Assembly (NCBI RefSeq): GCF_026013605.1
Contig: NZ_JAPDPJ010000015.1
Location: 42,780-106,779, forward strand
Length of the DNA: 64,000 nucleotides
Reading direction: 5' to 3'
Origin: Plebeiibacterium sediminum
GTDB taxonomy: Bacteria; Bacteroidota; Bacteroidia; Bacteroidales; Marinilabiliaceae
In this document: positions 1-9,212 of the stretch, in pieces
Layout of the letters: each line of letters starts with the position of its first letter
How positions within the stretch are numbered: position 1 is the first letter of the stretch
The notes under the pieces: model-generated
What the model saw: the letters and a program-made list of their open reading frames with translations, nothing else
Database searches by the model: none
Told to the model about the DNA's origin: nothing
Position numbers and translations under genes: made by a program

Positions 1-387
1 GTTAGTGCATTTATGATATGTGTTAATGAGTTAGGTTCATTAAAATGTAACAAGCTCGAAATATTAGACCCATTAACAGTGTTACTCGCACCTTTTGCTC
101 CTCACCTGGCAGAAGAGTTATGGAGTTTATTGGGACATGAAAATACGGTATGCGATGCTCAATGGCCAGAATTTGTTGCATCACATTTGGTTGAATCAAC
201 ATTTAGCTATCCTGTATCGTTTAATGGCAAGATGCGTTTCAAATTAGAAATGCCTGTTGATGCTCCAAATAATGAAATTGAAGAAGCGGTTAGGAATCAC
301 CAGAGCTCTCAAAAGTGGCTCGAAGGAAAAACAGTGAGAAAAATCATAATCGTTCCTAAGAAAATAATCAATGTGGTAGTGGGTTAA
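1..387 (+). CDS. leuS: Leucyl-tRNA synthetase, C-terminal fragment
   Basis: This is the last ~128 codons of a class I leucyl-tRNA synthetase, cut by the window edge; the frame is open from base 1. The visible part is the anticodon-binding helical domain (motif LAPFAPHLAEELW near the start) followed by the small C-terminal domain ending in KIIIVPKKIINVVVG, which is typical of bacterial LeuRS. The enzyme charges tRNA-Leu in the cytoplasm. The catalytic and editing domains lie outside the window. The terminator hairpin overlaps the stop codon. Confidence 0.93.
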   Translation, partial: VSAFMICVNELGSLKCNKLEILDPLTVLLAPFAPHLAEELWSLLGHENTVCDAQWPEFVASHLVESTFSYPVSFNGKMRFKLEMPVDAPNNEIEEAVRNHQSSQKWLEGKTVRKIIIVPKKIINVVVG

Positions 388-404
388 TCTCACTACCTTT
401 TCTT
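375..404 (+). terminator. Terminator overlapping the leuS stop codon
   Basis: A 7-bp perfect stem GGTAGTG/CACTACC (375-381 and 391-397) encloses the TAA stop of leuS and is followed by TTTTCTTT. This fits a rho-independent terminator starting inside the coding sequence. Confidence 0.6.
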
Positions 405-474
405 TACTTTGCCGAAAATTTTAAAACACTAATAATCAGACTACAAAAGACTGATTTATATCATATTTTTGGCA

Positions 475-1335
475 ATGACTAAACAAATTTTCTTTAGAGA
501 AGTAAAGTCATATTTGATATTGACTTTTGCACTATGTGTAGCAACACTTGGCTGGTCCGCATTTATCATTCCTTCAGGAATTGTAGGTGGAGGAATTACA
601 GGACTAGCCAGTACTTTTCACTTTTTATGGGGATGGGATGTCGGAGTTGTATCTCTATCCATCAACTCCATCCTTGTTCTTTTAGCCATCAAACTATTAG
701 GCTTTTCGTTTGGTGTTAAGAGCGTATACTGCATCACAGTATTCGGTATACTACTATCTGTTCTTACTAATTATTTCCCAAAACCTGTCACTGAAGATAG
801 CTTTATGGCCACAATTATAGGAGCCACGCTTGCTGGTACAGGTGCCGGAATGATCTTTGTAAATGGAGGAAGTACCGGGGGTACCGACATCATTGCAATG
901 ATTATCAATAAATATAAAAACATCAGCATTGGCCGTCTGCTTTTGCTTTGCGATATTTTTATTATTTCCACTGGGTATATTGTTTTTCACAACATTGAAA
1001 TTGTAATGTATGGTTTAATTACCATGGCTATTTTCGGATACTCTGTTGATATGGTAATAACCGGTAACAAACAGACTGTTCAGCTGTTTATAATCAGTAA
1101 AAAGTATAAAGAGATATCTGATTACATAGTAAAAAACACAGAAAAAGGCTGCACCATACTGGATGGCATCGGGGCCTACTCCGGAGATGAAAATAAAGTA
1201 CTTATGGTCATCTCTAAAAAGAAAACCTCGAGTATTCTATTCCGAATCATAAGAGACATAGATCCGGCAGCTTTCGTAACAATGAGTTCTGTATCCGGTG
1301 TTTACGGAAAAGGTTTCGATCAGATAAAAGTATAA
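475..1335 (+). CDS. YitT family membrane protein, copy 1
   Basis: A polytopic inner-membrane protein of the YitT/DUF161 family with a C-terminal DUF2179 domain. About five to six hydrophobic segments fill residues 12-200, including the glycine-rich motif IIPSGIVGGGITGL near residue 30 and NGGSTGGTDIIAMIINK near residue 130. The last ~80 residues are soluble and contain the YG-G-Q/E-type DUF2179 pattern ending in VSGVYGKGFDQIKV. A TTG at 469 would add two residues, but the ATG at 475 matches the start of the neighbouring copy. The molecular function is not established for the family. It sits 51 nt before a close paralogue in the same direction, so the two are probably co-transcribed. Confidence 0.85.
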   Translation: MTKQIFFREVKSYLILTFALCVATLGWSAFIIPSGIVGGGITGLASTFHFLWGWDVGVVSLSINSILVLLAIKLLGFSFGVKSVYCITVFGILLSVLTNYFPKPVTEDSFMATIIGATLAGTGAGMIFVNGGSTGGTDIIAMIINKYKNISIGRLLLLCDIFIISTGYIVFHNIEIVMYGLITMAIFGYSVDMVITGNKQTVQLFIISKKYKEISDYIVKNTEKGCTILDGIGAYSGDENKVLMVISKKKTSSILFRIIRDIDPAAFVTMSSVSGVYGKGFDQIKV

Positions 1336-1386
1336 TCACATTTAATATTTTATTATCTCAATAAAGATATTTATAAACACAAATCA

Positions 1387-2247
1387 ATGACTACAGGAAA
1401 AATTATTCAGGAAATCAGATCCTATATAACATTAACCATTGCGGTATGCATTTCTTCATTAGGTTGGGCAGGCTTTATCATCCCTTCCGACATTATTGGA
1501 GGTGGAATTACCGGATTATCAACAACTTTTTACTTTTTATGGGGATGGAATGTTGGTATTACATCATTGGTAATTAATGCCTTTTTAATTCTTCTTGCAA
1601 TAAAAATATTAGGCCTCTCCTATGGAGTAAAAACGGTTTATTGTACTGTGGTATTTTCTGTATTATTATCCTTTCTTACACAATACTTTAAAGAGCCCCT
1701 CGTAAGTGATGTATTTATAGCTACTTTAATTGGAGCCGCACTTGGTGGTGTGGGTACCTCAATATTATTTATAAATGGCGGCAGTACCGGTGGTAATGAA
1801 ATCATTGCCATGATAATAAACAAATACAAAAATATTAGTCTGGGCAAGCTGTTACTTATCATGGATGTAATTATTATTTCGACTAGTTATATTGTATTCC
1901 ATGATATTGAAAAAATTGTATACGGATTAATTACCATGGCCATTTTTAGCTACAGCATTGATTTAGTTATTTCCGGAAACAAACAAACAGTTCAATTCTT
2001 TATTATTAGCGAAAAATATGAAGAACTTATGGATAAGATTCTGATTGATGGCAATAAGGGTGTAACCATGATCGATGGCATTGGCGGTTATACCAGAGAG
2101 CATAAAAAAATACTTATGGTCATCTCCAAAAAAAGAACATCATCCATCGTTTTTAAAATCATTAAAGATATTGACCCTAAAGCATTCATAACAATGGGAA
2201 GTGTTTCCGGAGTTTACGGACAGGGATTTGAAAAGATTAAAGCATAA
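1387..2247 (+). CDS. YitT family membrane protein, copy 2
   Basis: A second YitT/DUF161-DUF2179 protein of the same length (286 aa) and architecture as the preceding gene, clearly a tandem duplicate: both share the IIPS-IIGGGITGLSTTFYFLWGW-like opening, the NGGSTGG motif and the VSGVYG ending. Differences are spread along the whole protein, so the duplication is not recent. The GTD after the NGGSTGG motif of copy 1 is GNE here, which may mark divergence in function. Role unknown; the C-terminal DUF2179 domain suggests a cytosolic regulatory or ligand-binding part. Confidence 0.85.
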   Translation: MTTGKIIQEIRSYITLTIAVCISSLGWAGFIIPSDIIGGGITGLSTTFYFLWGWNVGITSLVINAFLILLAIKILGLSYGVKTVYCTVVFSVLLSFLTQYFKEPLVSDVFIATLIGAALGGVGTSILFINGGSTGGNEIIAMIINKYKNISLGKLLLIMDVIIISTSYIVFHDIEKIVYGLITMAIFSYSIDLVISGNKQTVQFFIISEKYEELMDKILIDGNKGVTMIDGIGGYTREHKKILMVISKKRTSSIVFKIIKDIDPKAFITMGSVSGVYGQGFEKIKA

Positions 2248-2395
2248 CATTTTTCCTTATTTTACACTTATATTCTAAATAAAAACCTTGATTTATTATA
2301 ATCTTGTAATAACTTGCAAAGCATAAAATAAACCATTATCGTTTATTATATTTTTATTCAACAATTGCAACGCAACACATTAAAATTACAGGTTT

Positions 2396-3661
2396 ATGAT
2401 TAAAAGATTCGCGCTGCCTCTATTTGCAGCTATTTTTTCAATATATATTTCAAGTTGTTCAAACACCACTAATAATAAGCAGAGCATTAGCTCTGCTGAA
2501 ATTGTAAAAGACACCATAGACACCATCCCTCCAAACCTTTTATTCGGGTTACCGGTGGACTCTTTTGTCATTGAAAATAATACAGTAAAACGTAATGAGT
2601 TTTTAGCTTCGATTTTATTGAAATACGACATTCCCTACAAGCAAATTGATTTACTGGCTCAAAAAAGTAAAAGCATCTTTGATGTCAGAAAAATTAAGGT
2701 TGGTAATCCGTATTATGTTTTCTTAAGTAACGACTCTTTACATCAGGCAAAGTATTTTATTTACGAAATAGATAAAATCAACTACATAAGCTATAGTCTG
2801 GATGATTCAATAAATATTACTACCGGACAAAAAGAAGTTAAACAGATAAAGAAGACAGCAACCGGAAAAATTACATCTTCACTATGGAATGCCATGACCG
2901 AAAATGGAGTTTCACCAGTTCTTGCGCTTGAATTATCAGATATTTATGCCTGGACTGTAGATTTCTTTGGAATTGAAAAGGGAGACTATTTTAAGGTGCT
3001 ATATACCGAAGACTATGTAGACTCTGTTTCCGTAGGTATTAGCTCAATTGAAGGTGCATTGTTTCATCACAGAGGAGATGATTATTACGCTTTTCACTTT
3101 CAGGAAGATAGTGTAACCTACAATTACTTTGATGAAAAAGGTAATAGCTTAAGAAAAGCATTTCTGAAGGCACCGTTGAAGTTTTCAAGAATCAGCAGCC
3201 GATTCTCCAACAGCAGAATGCACCCGGTTCTTAAAATTAGCAGACCACATCATGGTATTGATTACGCAGCACCCAAAGGAACTCATGTATTTTCAATTGG
3301 AGACGGAAGGGTTATTGCTCGCGGATTTCAGCCTAAAGGTGGAGGTAATTACCTAAAAATTAAACACAACAGTGTTTACACTACCGTTTACATGCACCTA
3401 AATGGATTTGCAAAAGGAGTAAACCAGGGCGATAAAGTTAAACAAGGACAATTAATAGGTTATGTTGGTGCAACAGGTTTAGCAACCGGACCACACCTTG
3501 ATTTCAGGGTATTTAAAAACGGTAAACCTATTGATCCGTTAAAAGTTAAGGCTCCACCAGTTGAACCTGTAAAAAAAGAGGATATGAAAAGGTTCAAGCA
3601 ATTTTATAAACCTATGAAAGATGAAATAGACAATTTGATATTAATAGAAAACTTACATTAA
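2396..3661 (+). CDS. M23 family metallopeptidase lipoprotein
   Basis: A 421-aa lipoprotein probably acting on cell-wall peptide cross-links. The N-terminus has a short signal peptide ending in the lipobox ISSC (Cys21). A middle region of ~240 residues has no motif I recognise but fits the OapA/LysM-like N-terminal domains of long M23 proteins. Residues ~280-380 form the LytM/M23 domain: the zinc motif HxxxD (H285, D289) in HHGIDYAAPKG, then YMHLNGF and the C-terminal HLDFRV motif near residue 367. All expected zinc and catalytic residues are present, so it is likely an active endopeptidase. It is monocistronic, with a terminator directly after the stop codon. Confidence 0.88.
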   Translation: MIKRFALPLFAAIFSIYISSCSNTTNNKQSISSAEIVKDTIDTIPPNLLFGLPVDSFVIENNTVKRNEFLASILLKYDIPYKQIDLLAQKSKSIFDVRKIKVGNPYYVFLSNDSLHQAKYFIYEIDKINYISYSLDDSINITTGQKEVKQIKKTATGKITSSLWNAMTENGVSPVLALELSDIYAWTVDFFGIEKGDYFKVLYTEDYVDSVSVGISSIEGALFHHRGDDYYAFHFQEDSVTYNYFDEKGNSLRKAFLKAPLKFSRISSRFSNSRMHPVLKISRPHHGIDYAAPKGTHVFSIGDGRVIARGFQPKGGGNYLKIKHNSVYTTVYMHLNGFAKGVNQGDKVKQGQLIGYVGATGLATGPHLDFRVFKNGKPIDPLKVKAPPVEPVKKEDMKRFKQFYKPMKDEIDNLILIENLH

Positions 3662-3670
3662 ATACAACAA

Positions 3671-3704
3671 AAAAGAGAATGCCTACCGACATTCTCTTTT
3701 TTTT
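3671..3704 (+). terminator. Terminator after the M23 peptidase
   Basis: An 11-bp stem AAAAGAGAATG/CATTCTCTTTT (3671-3681 and 3690-3700) with an 8-nt loop, followed by more T residues. It may work in both directions, since the next gene converges from the minus strand. Confidence 0.8.
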
Positions 3705-3728
3705 ACTTTTTAAAACAAGGGCTCATTT

Positions 3729-4457
3729 TTATTTAGTCGACTTTCTAAAATCTATTAAATCTTTCAAAAAAGGTTTATTTAAAAAGCTCTTTTCATCCAA
3801 AGAACATAGTTTTTCAAACATTGACACATTAACAGTAAAGGCTAAAATATTTTTAGGCAAATACTTTCTCATGGTTAAATCTGTTGCCCCAATCAAAGCT
3901 TTTGGTTCATCTCCCTGTGGTACTAAAGTCAAAAATTGCATACATCCGGAACCAAATGGAACATCAACCATACTGGGTTGAGAACCATCATTAAAGTAAT
4001 TGGCTCCAACAATTAAAGCACTCAACTGATCAGGATTTACAAAAAAGGTAACAGATTTCAGGTATTCATTCATCGAATTCCTATAGGTACCCACATAAAT
4101 ACATCTGTGTTTTGATTTATATGGGCGTTTATTCTCCAGCCATGAATTTGCAACTTTCCTGTTACACTTTACCCCTTCCTCTTCATATAACAGATTCACA
4201 AAATCCTCGCGCTCTCTTAATTCTTTACCAAAAATCCAATAACCACAATCACCACAACCATAATTCGTAGAGGTAATTTTTAACATCTGACCACGCATCC
4301 ATGCATTATAATAAGCAAACATGCATGTTCTTTTATGTGATATCGGTTCTATTATATTATCAAATGAAGCCTCATGCGGTGCATCATACACCGCAATCAA
4401 AGGAATATCTATCCCTAATTTATCCTTTAAATAATTCGCATCAATAAGTCTAGCCAT
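3729..4457 (-). CDS. DUF169 family protein
   Basis: A 242-aa soluble protein that I assign to DUF169. The pattern fits: Cys-rich centre with TCMFAYYNAWMRG and CGDCGYWIFG, the segment VPFGSGCMQFLTL near residue 168, and the ATDLTMRKYLP motif near residue 192 typical of the C-terminal half. No signal peptide or membrane segment. Function is not established for the family; the conserved cysteines suggest metal or cofactor binding. It lies upstream on the chromosome of, and in the same direction as, purN, with 48 nt between them, so co-transcription with purN is possible. Confidence 0.7.
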   Translation of the reverse strand: MARLIDANYLKDKLGIDIPLIAVYDAPHEASFDNIIEPISHKRTCMFAYYNAWMRGQMLKITSTNYGCGDCGYWIFGKELREREDFVNLLYEEEGVKCNRKVANSWLENKRPYKSKHRCIYVGTYRNSMNEYLKSVTFFVNPDQLSALIVGANYFNDGSQPSMVDVPFGSGCMQFLTLVPQGDEPKALIGATDLTMRKYLPKNILAFTVNVSMFEKLCSLDEKSFLNKPFLKDLIDFRKSTK

Positions 4458-4505
4458 GGCTCCTGATATAAGTTAAATGTTGATCTGCGAAAATTAAGAA
4501 AAAAA

Positions 4506-5075
4506 TCAATCTAATTTCAGTAATTGCTCAATAACCTTGGGATAGTACAAGTACTCCAGATCATGCACTTTACGTTCCACATCACTTGCAGAATCCAGCT
4601 CTGTTATATCGCAACTTGCCTGAAAAATAACTTTACCTTCATCATAGTTCTCATCAACATAATGAATGGTTATACCTGATTCGGTCTCCTTATTTTCCAC
4701 AACAGCTTCATGTACTTTCTTTCCGTACATACCTTTACCACCATATTTAGGCAATAATGCAGGATGTACATTGATAATCTTACCTTTAAAAGCCTTAACC
4801 AAATTATCAGGAATCAACCATAGAAAACCTGCCAGGACAATAATTTCACAACCTTCTTTTTTTAGTTGTTCAACAATTATATCTGAATTATAGAATTCTT
4901 CTCTTGAAAATAACGTAATCTTAACACCTAATTCTTTAGCCCTTTCATTTACAAATGCGTTTTTATTATTACAATAAAAGCTAAAATCATCACTTGAAAG
5001 CCTCCCTGAAAAATATTTTACAATATTTTCAGCATTAGATCCAGACCCCGATGCAAACACCGCAACTCTACTCAT
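4506..5075 (-). CDS. purN: Phosphoribosylglycinamide formyltransferase
   Basis: GART uses 10-formyl-tetrahydrofolate to formylate glycinamide ribonucleotide in purine synthesis. The 189-aa length is normal. The phosphate-binding loop ASGSGSNAENI is at residues 8-18, and the catalytic stretch INVHPALLPKYGGKGMYG contains the conserved N-x-H pair. The downstream ESGITIHYVDENYDEG carries the catalytic Asp region. It is divergent from acpP, sharing a 172-bp intergenic region. A second purine gene (purM) is elsewhere in the window, so the pathway genes are scattered. Confidence 0.95.
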   Translation of the reverse strand: MSRVAVFASGSGSNAENIVKYFSGRLSSDDFSFYCNNKNAFVNERAKELGVKITLFSREEFYNSDIIVEQLKKEGCEIIVLAGFLWLIPDNLVKAFKGKIINVHPALLPKYGGKGMYGKKVHEAVVENKETESGITIHYVDENYDEGKVIFQASCDITELDSASDVERKVHDLEYLYYPKVIEQLLKLD

Positions 5076-5164
5076 TATCTGTTCTTTACCTATTATAAAA
5101 AATTAGAATTTAAGCTATCAAAATTAGAAAAAATTGTCTTCAAAACGATTTTATTTCAATTTAA

Positions 5165-5196
5165 TTTGAATAATTATGCCGATTTTTTTTCCTTTG
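5165..5196 (+). promoter_or_regulatory. Promoter of the acpP-fabF-rnc operon
   Basis: TTTG at 5165-5168, a 20-nt spacer, and TTCCTTTG at 5189-5196 match the Bacteroidota housekeeping promoter (TTTG, 19-21 nt, TAnnTTTG) with one mismatch. It ends 51 nt before the acpP start codon. Confidence 0.6.
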
Positions 5197-5247
5197 CAAA
5201 GTTATTTAAATCAATAAATTTTAATTATTAACTTAAAATTAAAAGCT

Positions 5248-5484
5248 ATGTCTGACATTGCATCAAGAGTTAAGGCAATCATCGTAGATAAACTAGGAGT
5301 TGACGAAACTGAAGTTACACCTGAAGCAAGCTTCACTAATGATTTAGGTGCTGACTCTCTTGACACTGTTGAATTGATCATGGAATTCGAAAAAGAATTC
5401 AATATTGCAATTCCTGATGATCAAGCCGAAAACATTGGCACAGTAGGTGATGCCATCTCTTATATCGAAGAGAACGCTAAATAA
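5248..5484 (+). CDS. acpP: Acyl carrier protein
   Basis: A 78-aa acidic protein that carries growing fatty acyl chains. The phosphopantetheine attachment site is Ser37 in the motif [12 protein letters not shown]. The four-helix pattern and the [14 protein letters not shown] start match type II ACPs. It heads the conserved acpP-fabF-rnc cluster (39-nt gap to fabF), so carrier, condensing enzyme and RNase III are co-expressed. Confidence 0.97.
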   Translation: MSDIASRVKAIIVDKLGVDETEVTPEASFTNDLGADSLDTVELIMEFEKEFNIAIPDDQAENIGTVGDAISYIEENAK

Positions 5485-5522
5485 GTAAATAAAAAAAGTA
5501 GTATTATACTTTAAAAGAAGTT

Positions 5523-6770
5523 ATGGAGTTAAAAAGAGTAGTAGTAACGGGATTAGGAGCCATCACTCCACTAGGTAATTCCATTGATGAACTTTGGAAT
5601 AACCTTATAAATGGAGTAAGCGGTGCTGCACCCATTACTCGATTTGACACCACCAATTTCAAGACAAAATTTGCTTGTGAAGTAAAAAATTACAACTCTA
5701 ACGATTATTTTGATCGTAAAGAGGCAAGAAAACTTGATATGTTTGCTCAGTTTGCATTGATTGCAGCTGAGCAGGCTGTTCAAGATTCCGGCATCGACTT
5801 AGAAAGCATTGACCTCGACGAGGTTGGTGTAATTTGGGGAGCCGGTATTGGTGGAATTCAAACATTTACAGAAGAGGTTAGAGCGTTTGTTACCGGTAAT
5901 GGTACTCCTCGTTTCAACCCATTTTTTATACCGAAAATGATTGGCGATATTGCTGCTGGTCATATTTCAATGAAGTTCGGATTTAGAGGCCCTAACTACA
6001 ATACGGTTTCTGCTTGTGCATCTTCTACAAATGCCATTGGTGATGCTTATAATCTAATTAGATTAGGAAAAACTAAGGTATTTGTAACAGGAGGTTCTGA
6101 AGCTGCCATTTGTGAAGCAGGCGTTGGTGGTTTTAACGCCATGCAAGCTCTATCAACCCGAAATGAGGATGCTTCTACTGCTTCTCGCCCATTTGATAAA
6201 GACAGAGATGGATTTGTTATGGGAGAAGGTGGTGCTTCGTTAATTTTAGAGGAATACGAACACGCTGTTGCTCGTGGTGCTAAAATTTATTGCGAAGTTA
6301 TTGGATCTGGTATGACTGCCGATGCTCATCACTTAACTGCTCCACATCCGGAAGGATTAGGTGCTAAAAACGTGATGAAAATGGCGCTTAAAGACAATGA
6401 TACTAAACCAGAAGATATTGATTATATCAATGTTCATGGTACATCTACTCCTCGTGGTGACATTGCTGAAACATTAGCAATTAAAGAAGTTTTTGGTGAG
6501 CATGCTTATAACTTAAACATCAGCTCAACAAAATCAATGACAGGTCACTTACTAGGTGCAGCCGGAGCAATTGAATCAATTGCATGTATCCTTGCTATTA
6601 AAAACAGTATCGTACCTCCAACAATCAATCATTTTACTGATGATCCGGAGATCGATCCTAAGTTAAACATGACTTATCACAAAGCTGAGAAGAGAGAAGT
6701 TAAAGCTGCTCTTTCAAATACATTTGGTTTTGGTGGTCATAATGCATCAATTATATTTAAAGCAATATAA
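5523..6770 (+). CDS. fabF: 3-oxoacyl-[acyl-carrier-protein] synthase II
   Basis: The chain-elongating beta-ketoacyl-ACP synthase of type II fatty acid synthesis, 415 aa, normal length. The Cys-His-His catalytic triad is intact: Cys165 in TVSACASSTNA, His305 in NVHGTSTPRGD and His342 in KSMTGHLLGAAGA. The C-terminal SNTFGFGGHNAS motif is also present. Its neighbours are its substrate carrier acpP upstream and rnc five bases downstream, a conserved bacterial arrangement. Confidence 0.97.
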   Translation: MELKRVVVTGLGAITPLGNSIDELWNNLINGVSGAAPITRFDTTNFKTKFACEVKNYNSNDYFDRKEARKLDMFAQFALIAAEQAVQDSGIDLESIDLDEVGVIWGAGIGGIQTFTEEVRAFVTGNGTPRFNPFFIPKMIGDIAAGHISMKFGFRGPNYNTVSACASSTNAIGDAYNLIRLGKTKVFVTGGSEAAICEAGVGGFNAMQALSTRNEDASTASRPFDKDRDGFVMGEGGASLILEEYEHAVARGAKIYCEVIGSGMTADAHHLTAPHPEGLGAKNVMKMALKDNDTKPEDIDYINVHGTSTPRGDIAETLAIKEVFGEHAYNLNISSTKSMTGHLLGAAGAIESIACILAIKNSIVPPTINHFTDDPEIDPKLNMTYHKAEKREVKAALSNTFGFGGHNASIIFKAI

Positions 6771-6775
6771 ATATT

Positions 6776-7519
6776 GTGATAAAAATATTAACTCAAATAA
6801 TAAAGCTTTCTTCCGACAGGAGAAAGCTTTATTATTTACTAAAATCTATAACTGGAATATTTCCAAAAGAACTGGAGGTTTATGAATTAGCTTTAATACA
6901 TAAATCTGCCATGATTAAAGCCGACAATGGAGAGATCATCAATAATGAACGTCTTGAATTCTTAGGAGACGCGATTTTGGGTGCCATTGTTGCTCAGGAA
7001 CTCTACAACAAATACCCCACAGTTAACGAAGGCTTTTTAACCAAAACGAGATCAAAGATCGTAAACCGGTCCTTTTTAAATGAAACAGCCCTTAAACTGG
7101 GTTTAAAAGACATTATCAGTTCACAGTCTAGAATAGCTCTTGAAAAAACGAACATAATGGGAGATGCTCTTGAAGCACTTATCGGAGCTATTTTTGTAGA
7201 CCAGGGTTACAAAGGTTGTCAGAAATTTATTACTAAAAAAATTCTGGTTCCTTATGTTAATCTAAACGAAATTACCAAACACGATACCAATTTCAAATCC
7301 ATTTTAATAGAATGGGGTCAAAAGCATAAACACGACATTCAGTTTATTACAGATGAAATTCCGGACAATTGTGAACATGCACCGGTTTTTGTATCATCAG
7401 TAGAAGTTGATAATAAAGTATTTGGAAGAGGAGAAGGAAGTTCAAAGAAGGAATCACAACAAAATGCTGCCATGGAGGCATTACAAAATGTTTCGTTAAG
7501 AAAAGAAGATCTTAGTTAA
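6776..7519 (+). CDS. rnc: Ribonuclease III
   Basis: A double-strand-specific endoribonuclease for rRNA processing and mRNA decay, 247 aa. The signature motif NNERLEFLGDAILG lies near residues 57-70, the second acidic metal site is in MGDALEALIGAIFVDQ near residue 130, and a dsRNA-binding domain occupies residues ~175-240 with the GRGEGSSKKESQQNAAMEAL ending. The start is the GTG at 6776, five bases after the fabF stop; no ATG gives a full N-terminal region. An additional ~25 N-terminal basic residues are common in Bacteroidota. Confidence 0.95.
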   Translation: MIKILTQIIKLSSDRRKLYYLLKSITGIFPKELEVYELALIHKSAMIKADNGEIINNERLEFLGDAILGAIVAQELYNKYPTVNEGFLTKTRSKIVNRSFLNETALKLGLKDIISSQSRIALEKTNIMGDALEALIGAIFVDQGYKGCQKFITKKILVPYVNLNEITKHDTNFKSILIEWGQKHKHDIQFITDEIPDNCEHAPVFVSSVEVDNKVFGRGEGSSKKESQQNAAMEALQNVSLRKEDLS

Positions 7520-7604
7520 ACATTTTTACTATATTGTTGCTTTCTTATTACAAGCTATTTAGAAGCTAGGAAAATAGTGTATTTTTCTTAAGTTAACGAT
7601 CACA

Positions 7605-9212
7605 ATGAACAAGAAATTCATATATCTTTTATCAATAATTATTGCTGCCAGTTTAATGGGTATCATCTACATACAAACTTTGTGGATGGAGGCAGCCAGT
7701 GAGCAGAAAGAAGCGGAGTTTGATAAATTGGTAAAAAGAGCAATGACAGAGGTTATTGACAAACTGGAGCGATTTGAAAGCAAAGAACAGGCTTCATTAC
7801 TTACCTCACAATTTAAAAATCAGAACTCAAAAAACATACCGGATAACCTTCAAAGGGCTCCTAAATATTTTGATAATAAAAAGAATGAGAATAACATTCT
7901 GGATAAAGAAAGCATTGATATTGAATTTAAATTTCAATTACAAGATCAGTTCATTAAAACCACAATGCTTACTTTTAATCAGGATTCTCTAATCTTTAAT
8001 CTCGATAAAAGATCTCCAATATCTACCAGAACAAGTAAGTTTGGCCCTTTAACAAGCGCTTTACTAACTATACAGGATGAACTAAAGTCTAAGGTTGAAG
8101 ATAAAAGTGAAATGCTGTTAGACGCACTTTTCCCAAAAAGATCAATATCTGAAAGAATTGACAGGGAGAATGTGGATGTAATGCTGATGAATCACTTTGC
8201 CGAAAAAGGAATTACCCTACAATTTGAATTTGCAGTTTTTGACGAGAAAGGGAAAATGGCAATGGCAACACCAGGGTACAAACACAATGGTTCAAAAACT
8301 GTATATCAAAAATATTTATTTCCAAATGATTTGCATCCTAAAGCGCATAATATCAACTTGTATTTTCCTGAGCGCCCTAATTTCTTGATGCAATCAATAG
8401 GAATGGTCATTCCATCTGCTACGTTTACCCTGATGATGATTTTAACATCTATCATTACAATTATGATCATCTTCAGACAAAAGAGATTGGATGAAATTAA
8501 GAATGACTTTATTAATAATATGACGCATGAATTTAAAACTCCGATATCAACTATATCGCTTGCGTCACAAATGTTAAAAGATCCAAGTGTAGCTAAAACA
8601 CCGAAAACGCTGCAACATATTTCGAGTGTAATTCAAGATGAAAGTAAAAGATTGAGCTTTCAGGTTGAAAAAGTCCTACAAATGGCTATCTTTGAAAAAG
8701 GTAAAGCTGGTTTAAAAATAAAAAAATTAGATGTAAATCAGTTAATTCACAATGTTTCTACTAACTTTAAACTGAAAGTAGAAAACAAAAATGGTAAAAT
8801 CATTGAGAGCCTGGATGCAAAAAACAACACTGTTTACGTTGACGAGGTGCACTTTACCAATGTGATTTACAACCTTTTTGACAATGCTTTTAAATACAGA
8901 AAAGGGACACCTATTTTACAAGTTAAAACCTGGAATCAGGATAACGGAGTAATGATTTCTGTAAAAGATAATGGCATGGGAATCTCAAAAGAGAACCTAA
9001 GCCGAATTTTTGAAAAGTTTTACCGCGTACCGACAGGTAATGTACATAACGTAAAAGGCTTTGGCTTAGGTCTGGCATACGTAAAAAAAATCGTAGATGA
9101 CCACGGAGGTACAATAACTGCGGAAAGCGAAGTAAATGTTGGAACAAAATTTAAAATTTTTCTACCCATAAAAAGTACAAAGGAATGGAAAAAGAATACA
9201 AACTTCTTTTAG
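7605..9212 (+). CDS. Sensor histidine kinase, RprX-like
   Basis: A 535-aa membrane histidine kinase. One membrane segment is at residues 5-25 and another at ~265-288 (FTLMMILTSIITIMIIF), enclosing a ~240-residue periplasmic sensor domain. There is no HAMP domain: the second membrane segment leads straight into the HisKA domain with the phospho-acceptor His308 in THEFKTP. The ATPase domain has the N box (NLFDNAFKY), G1 (DNGMGIS) and G2 (KGFGLGLAYVKKI) motifs, so it should be active. The stop overlaps the response regulator start by 28 bp, which shows the pair is translationally coupled. It resembles RprX of Bacteroides; the signal is unknown. Confidence 0.88.
   Translation: MNKKFIYLLSIIIAASLMGIIYIQTLWMEAASEQKEAEFDKLVKRAMTEVIDKLERFESKEQASLLTSQFKNQNSKNIPDNLQRAPKYFDNKKNENNILDKESIDIEFKFQLQDQFIKTTMLTFNQDSLIFNLDKRSPISTRTSKFGPLTSALLTIQDELKSKVEDKSEMLLDALFPKRSISERIDRENVDVMLMNHFAEKGITLQFEFAVFDEKGKMAMATPGYKHNGSKTVYQKYLFPNDLHPKAHNINLYFPERPNFLMQSIGMVIPSATFTLMMILTSIITIMIIFRQKRLDEIKNDFINNMTHEFKTPISTISLASQMLKDPSVAKTPKTLQHISSVIQDESKRLSFQVEKVLQMAIFEKGKAGLKIKKLDVNQLIHNVSTNFKLKVENKNGKIIESLDAKNNTVYVDEVHFTNVIYNLFDNAFKYRKGTPILQVKTWNQDNGVMISVKDNGMGISKENLSRIFEKFYRVPTGNVHNVKGFGLGLAYVKKIVDDHGGTITAESEVNVGTKFKIFLPIKSTKEWKKNTNFF

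Noticed and set aside
3679..3981. 100-codon plus-strand ORF starting in the M23 terminator
   Set aside because: It begins inside a terminator hairpin and is antisense to the DUF169 gene.
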